DNA of 7,471 bases from positions 1 through 7,471 of the forward strand of contig JAFSLR010000138.1 in NCBI GenBank assembly GCA_017448375.1. The letters are read 5' to 3'. Shown here piece after piece: positions 5,056-7,471 of this stretch (within the stretch, counting starts at the first letter, position 1; each line of letters starts with the position of its first letter). Both the position numbers and the translations under genes were made by a program. Under the pieces are notes generated by a model that did no database searches, was not told where the DNA came from, and saw only the letters and a list, made by a program, of their open reading frames with translations. The DNA comes from Synergistaceae bacterium (GTDB taxonomy: Bacteria; Synergistota; Synergistia; Synergistales; Aminobacteriaceae).

Positions 5056-7471
5056 ATGTACAGCCGCTTGACGACAGCAACTATGTACGGGAGCTTAATG
5101 GCCTCGTTGTCGCAGAGCCAGAGAAATTTACAGGACTTACAGACTCAAATAGCTACCGGCAACAAATACGGCAAATTGTCAGACAACCCCTCCGCTATAT
5201 CGCGGTCATTGGGCATTCAGTCAACAATAAACGCTAACGACAAATACCAGACAAATACCACAAACGGAATCACAATGTTACGTTACGCAGACGCAGCCCT
5301 GAATAACGTACTCGACGCAGTGCAGTCAATACGAAGCCTCGTGATTCAGGCAGGCGACGGCGCATTAGGAGGAGACCAGCTCAAAGACATTACAGCACAG
5401 ATTGAGGCAAACAAGAAAATAATGCTCGATAACCTCAACACAAAAATCGCAGGGCAGTACATTTTCGGCGGAACTGACTCAAGCACACAGCCTTTTGTCG
5501 AAATGCCTGACGGGAGCATTCAGTATCAGGGAACGGACGAACGCATTAAATACGCCATAAGTGAGAGCATTCTCGGTGATGTCTCGTTTGCTGGAAGCGA
5601 TATTGTCCCGGAGAATGAAGACTCTTACTTCATATGCTCGCATTACGTCCCGTTAGACTGGCAGTGGACAGGCCGCGAAGAGAAAGTTCAAATCACCGTA
5701 GGTAACCGAACATTATCCGTATTCATTCCTGAAACTTGGAGCGACTCCGATTACGACAAAACCAACAAATACAGTGATACAACAAAGCTCATAAATTATT
5801 CCGACAAAAACGAGTTCAGAGACCCCGATGAACTTTCAGGGATAAGCCTTCAGGATTTGGCGGAAATCGTAAACGGTTCACTTGCTGAACAAGGTGCGGA
5901 TATGCTCGTTCACGCTTATATTGAGACAGACAAACAGGCCGGGACTCAGCAGTTAATCCTCAAGAGCAACACGGGCGAGAAAATAGGAATCACTGGCTGG
6001 CCCGATACTGATTACATGCCTATGGAAGCAGAGATTACTACGCTTGACATTGACATAGACCAAGTAAGACCCGCAGCAGGTGAGACTTCAATCTTGAGAC
6101 TGGCTCTCGGAAATTCTTCACCGTCAACACTCTCTGATGATGACATCGCAGCAAAGACTGATGATGAACTCCTCAAAGATGGAATCGTTAGGATAAACAG
6201 CACTGACGAGATAGAAGACATTGCCGACAAAATCAACAGGGTAAACGGAGTATTCGCCCGCACAACTTCAGACGGCCAAAGAATCGTAATCACCGCCGAA
6301 CGCACAGGAGATTTACCCGAAGACCCCCTGAGAATTGATGAGGCACAAGAAGCCCTTCATTACCCCGCGCTGACAATCAAGGCCGAAGGTAACGCCGCTA
6401 ACATGTTCACATTCACCGACAGCAGCAACATCATCACAGCGAAAAGTGAGACACGAAAATTAGACCAGAGTCATATGGACGTTTTTGACGTTCTCGGAAT
6501 GGAGACGGCCATGAAGAGTCGCGAGTTCGGAATGAATGACACTCTCACCGTTGAAACGGGAAACCAATTACATTGGCGCGTAATCAGCGGAGGACATACG
6601 ACAGACATCAAGCTCAACGCCGGAGAATATACACTCTCAGAAATCGCTGACAGGCTCAAAAATGCCGGGGCAGGATGGCTTGAGGTTACACTCAGTGAGG
6701 ACGTTAAAGACAACGCAGAACAAGGAACTCTCGACAATGAAGAGAAAACTCAAAGGCTCGTGATTCGCGGCTACAACGGTGAACAGGTTATATTCCTCGA
6801 CATGAACGGGAACAAATACGCTGACAGGCTCGGACTCTCAACAGCTCTAAGGACTGACGCTTACGACGACAAAAAGACTTCCGACACAAGCGACGACTAC
6901 ATAGGCACGGGAATGAAGTGCGTCAATTTCCCGTCAGCACCCTGCGTTGACGACAACGTAGGAATCCCCATGCGAGTCCAAATGAACTGCGGAATGTATT
7001 ACGATGTCAATATCAAGAAAGCCGATGTTGTTGACCCTGACACGGGATTTGTTGACCGCTCATTGGTCATGAAGTCAATCGTTGATCAGGTGAATGATAT
7101 TGAGGGATATAACGTAATGGGTTTCGTACGCCATGTAAATTCAGAGGGCAAAGAAATAGAAGGCTCATCATCAATATACTTCCTTTCGGGGGAAGCGTTT
7201 ACGGTTGTCGATATGCCGTTTGATGACCCGGAATGGAACGATTATTCCGGCGGTCTCGCTGCCCAGATGGGGATTCACGGCGGCGTTACATCAAACCTTA
7301 AGCAGACAGAAATCCCCATGACAGACAGCGCGACATTTGACGAGGCATATACTGACGCAGGAGAAACATTCCGCGAAGGGACAATACGATTCTCGAATCT
7401 CTCGCACAGCGTTGAAATTGACGTTAGCGCAAGCGACACAGTGAAAGATGTCATTGACCGTCTCAGGACTC
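5056..7471 (+). CDS. flgL: FlgL, hook-filament junction protein 3 (very long, 3' partial)
   Basis: The frame stays open from the ATG to the window end, so at least 805 residues are present and the C-terminus is missing. FlgL is the second hook-filament adaptor, sitting between FlgK and flagellin, and is exported by the flagellar apparatus. The N-terminus is typical. It has STATMYGSL-like helical sequence near 6-14, TQIATGNKYGKLSDNPSAI (29-47), a heptad-rich helix through about 130, and GQYIFGG (133-139), where the helical core of FlgL normally ends and the outer domains begin. Typical FlgL proteins are only about 300-400 residues. Here the outer region holds at least five beta-strand/helix/beta units: about 211-315, 344-428, 494-598, 636-742 and one begun at 775. 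Several have a helix such as DEIEDIADKIN (384-394) or LSEIADRLK followed by an xxVIxx strand, as in Flagellin_IN. Cysteines are at 194, 622, 630 and 645. The start at 5056 is set by AGGAG at 5043-5047. Transcription appears to pass a terminator just upstream. Confidence 0.9.
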   Translation, partial: MYSRLTTATMYGSLMASLSQSQRNLQDLQTQIATGNKYGKLSDNPSAISRSLGIQSTINANDKYQTNTTNGITMLRYADAALNNVLDAVQSIRSLVIQAGDGALGGDQLKDITAQIEANKKIMLDNLNTKIAGQYIFGGTDSSTQPFVEMPDGSIQYQGTDERIKYAISESILGDVSFAGSDIVPENEDSYFICSHYVPLDWQWTGREEKVQITVGNRTLSVFIPETWSDSDYDKTNKYSDTTKLINYSDKNEFRDPDELSGISLQDLAEIVNGSLAEQGADMLVHAYIETDKQAGTQQLILKSNTGEKIGITGWPDTDYMPMEAEITTLDIDIDQVRPAAGETSILRLALGNSSPSTLSDDDIAAKTDDELLKDGIVRINSTDEIEDIADKINRVNGVFARTTSDGQRIVITAERTGDLPEDPLRIDEAQEALHYPALTIKAEGNAANMFTFTDSSNIITAKSETRKLDQSHMDVFDVLGMETAMKSREFGMNDTLTVETGNQLHWRVISGGHTTDIKLNAGEYTLSEIADRLKNAGAGWLEVTLSEDVKDNAEQGTLDNEEKTQRLVIRGYNGEQVIFLDMNGNKYADRLGLSTALRTDAYDDKKTSDTSDDYIGTGMKCVNFPSAPCVDDNVGIPMRVQMNCGMYYDVNIKKADVVDPDTGFVDRSLVMKSIVDQVNDIEGYNVMGFVRHVNSEGKEIEGSSSIYFLSGEAFTVVDMPFDDPEWNDYSGGLAAQMGIHGGVTSNLKQTEIPMTDSATFDEAYTDAGETFREGTIRFSNLSHSVEIDVSASDTVKDVIDRLRT

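Noticed and set aside
6012..6737. Two serine-rich - strand open frames inside flgL (6012-6305 and 6471-6737).
   Set aside because: They are antisense shadows of the uninterrupted flgL frame.
1..7471. Search for CRISPR arrays, tRNA or rRNA genes, insertion sequences and long direct DNA repeats.
   Set aside because: No regularly spaced repeats, no cloverleaf-like or rRNA-like sequence, and no transposase or terminal inverted repeats were seen. The repeats in FlgK and FlgL are at the protein level and degenerate.

Overview
The window is one end of a bacterial flagellar late-gene cluster in the order flgM - flgN - flgK - flgL, all on the + strand. Two non-flagellar genes precede it. The flagellar genes are identified from sequence motifs I recognise, not from a database search. 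The organism is a motile bacterium with moderate GC (roughly mid-40s percent by eye). A very long FlgK, a very long FlgL and the flgMNKL order would fit an anaerobic, gut-type Synergistota lineage or a relative of the Firmicutes. This is a low-confidence guess, because no rRNA or other taxonomic marker is present.

Layout: (1) 2-670, a DUF268-type protein with a methyltransferase-like core, possibly cut at its 5' end by the window edge. (2) 675-706, a GC-rich hairpin between convergent genes. (3) 722-976 on the - strand, an 84-residue protein with four CxxC pairs, probably two small zinc ribbons. (4) 977-1129, a divergent control region with an extended -10 box firing leftward and a sigma-28-like promoter firing rightward. 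(5) flgM, flgN and flgK, separated by 7 and 5 bases and so almost certainly co-transcribed. (6) 4982-5055, a short intergenic region with a canonical intrinsic terminator just upstream of the flgL ribosome binding site, plus competing inverted repeats that look like an attenuator. (7) flgL from 5056, open to the window end and at least 805 residues long.

How the genes work together: FlgK and FlgL are the two hook-filament junction proteins. FlgN is their export chaperone. FlgM is the anti-sigma-28 factor, exported when the hook is complete so that sigma-28 can switch on late genes. A sigma-28-like promoter ahead of flgM would form the usual autoregulatory loop.

The most notable signals are the parallel enlargement of FlgK (1029 aa) and FlgL (at least 805 aa) by what look like repeated Flagellin_IN-like modules, the attenuator-like flgK-flgL junction, and a cluster of cysteines in FlgL. 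I did not find a wholly new system; the core of the window is a recognisable flagellar operon with unusual proportions.
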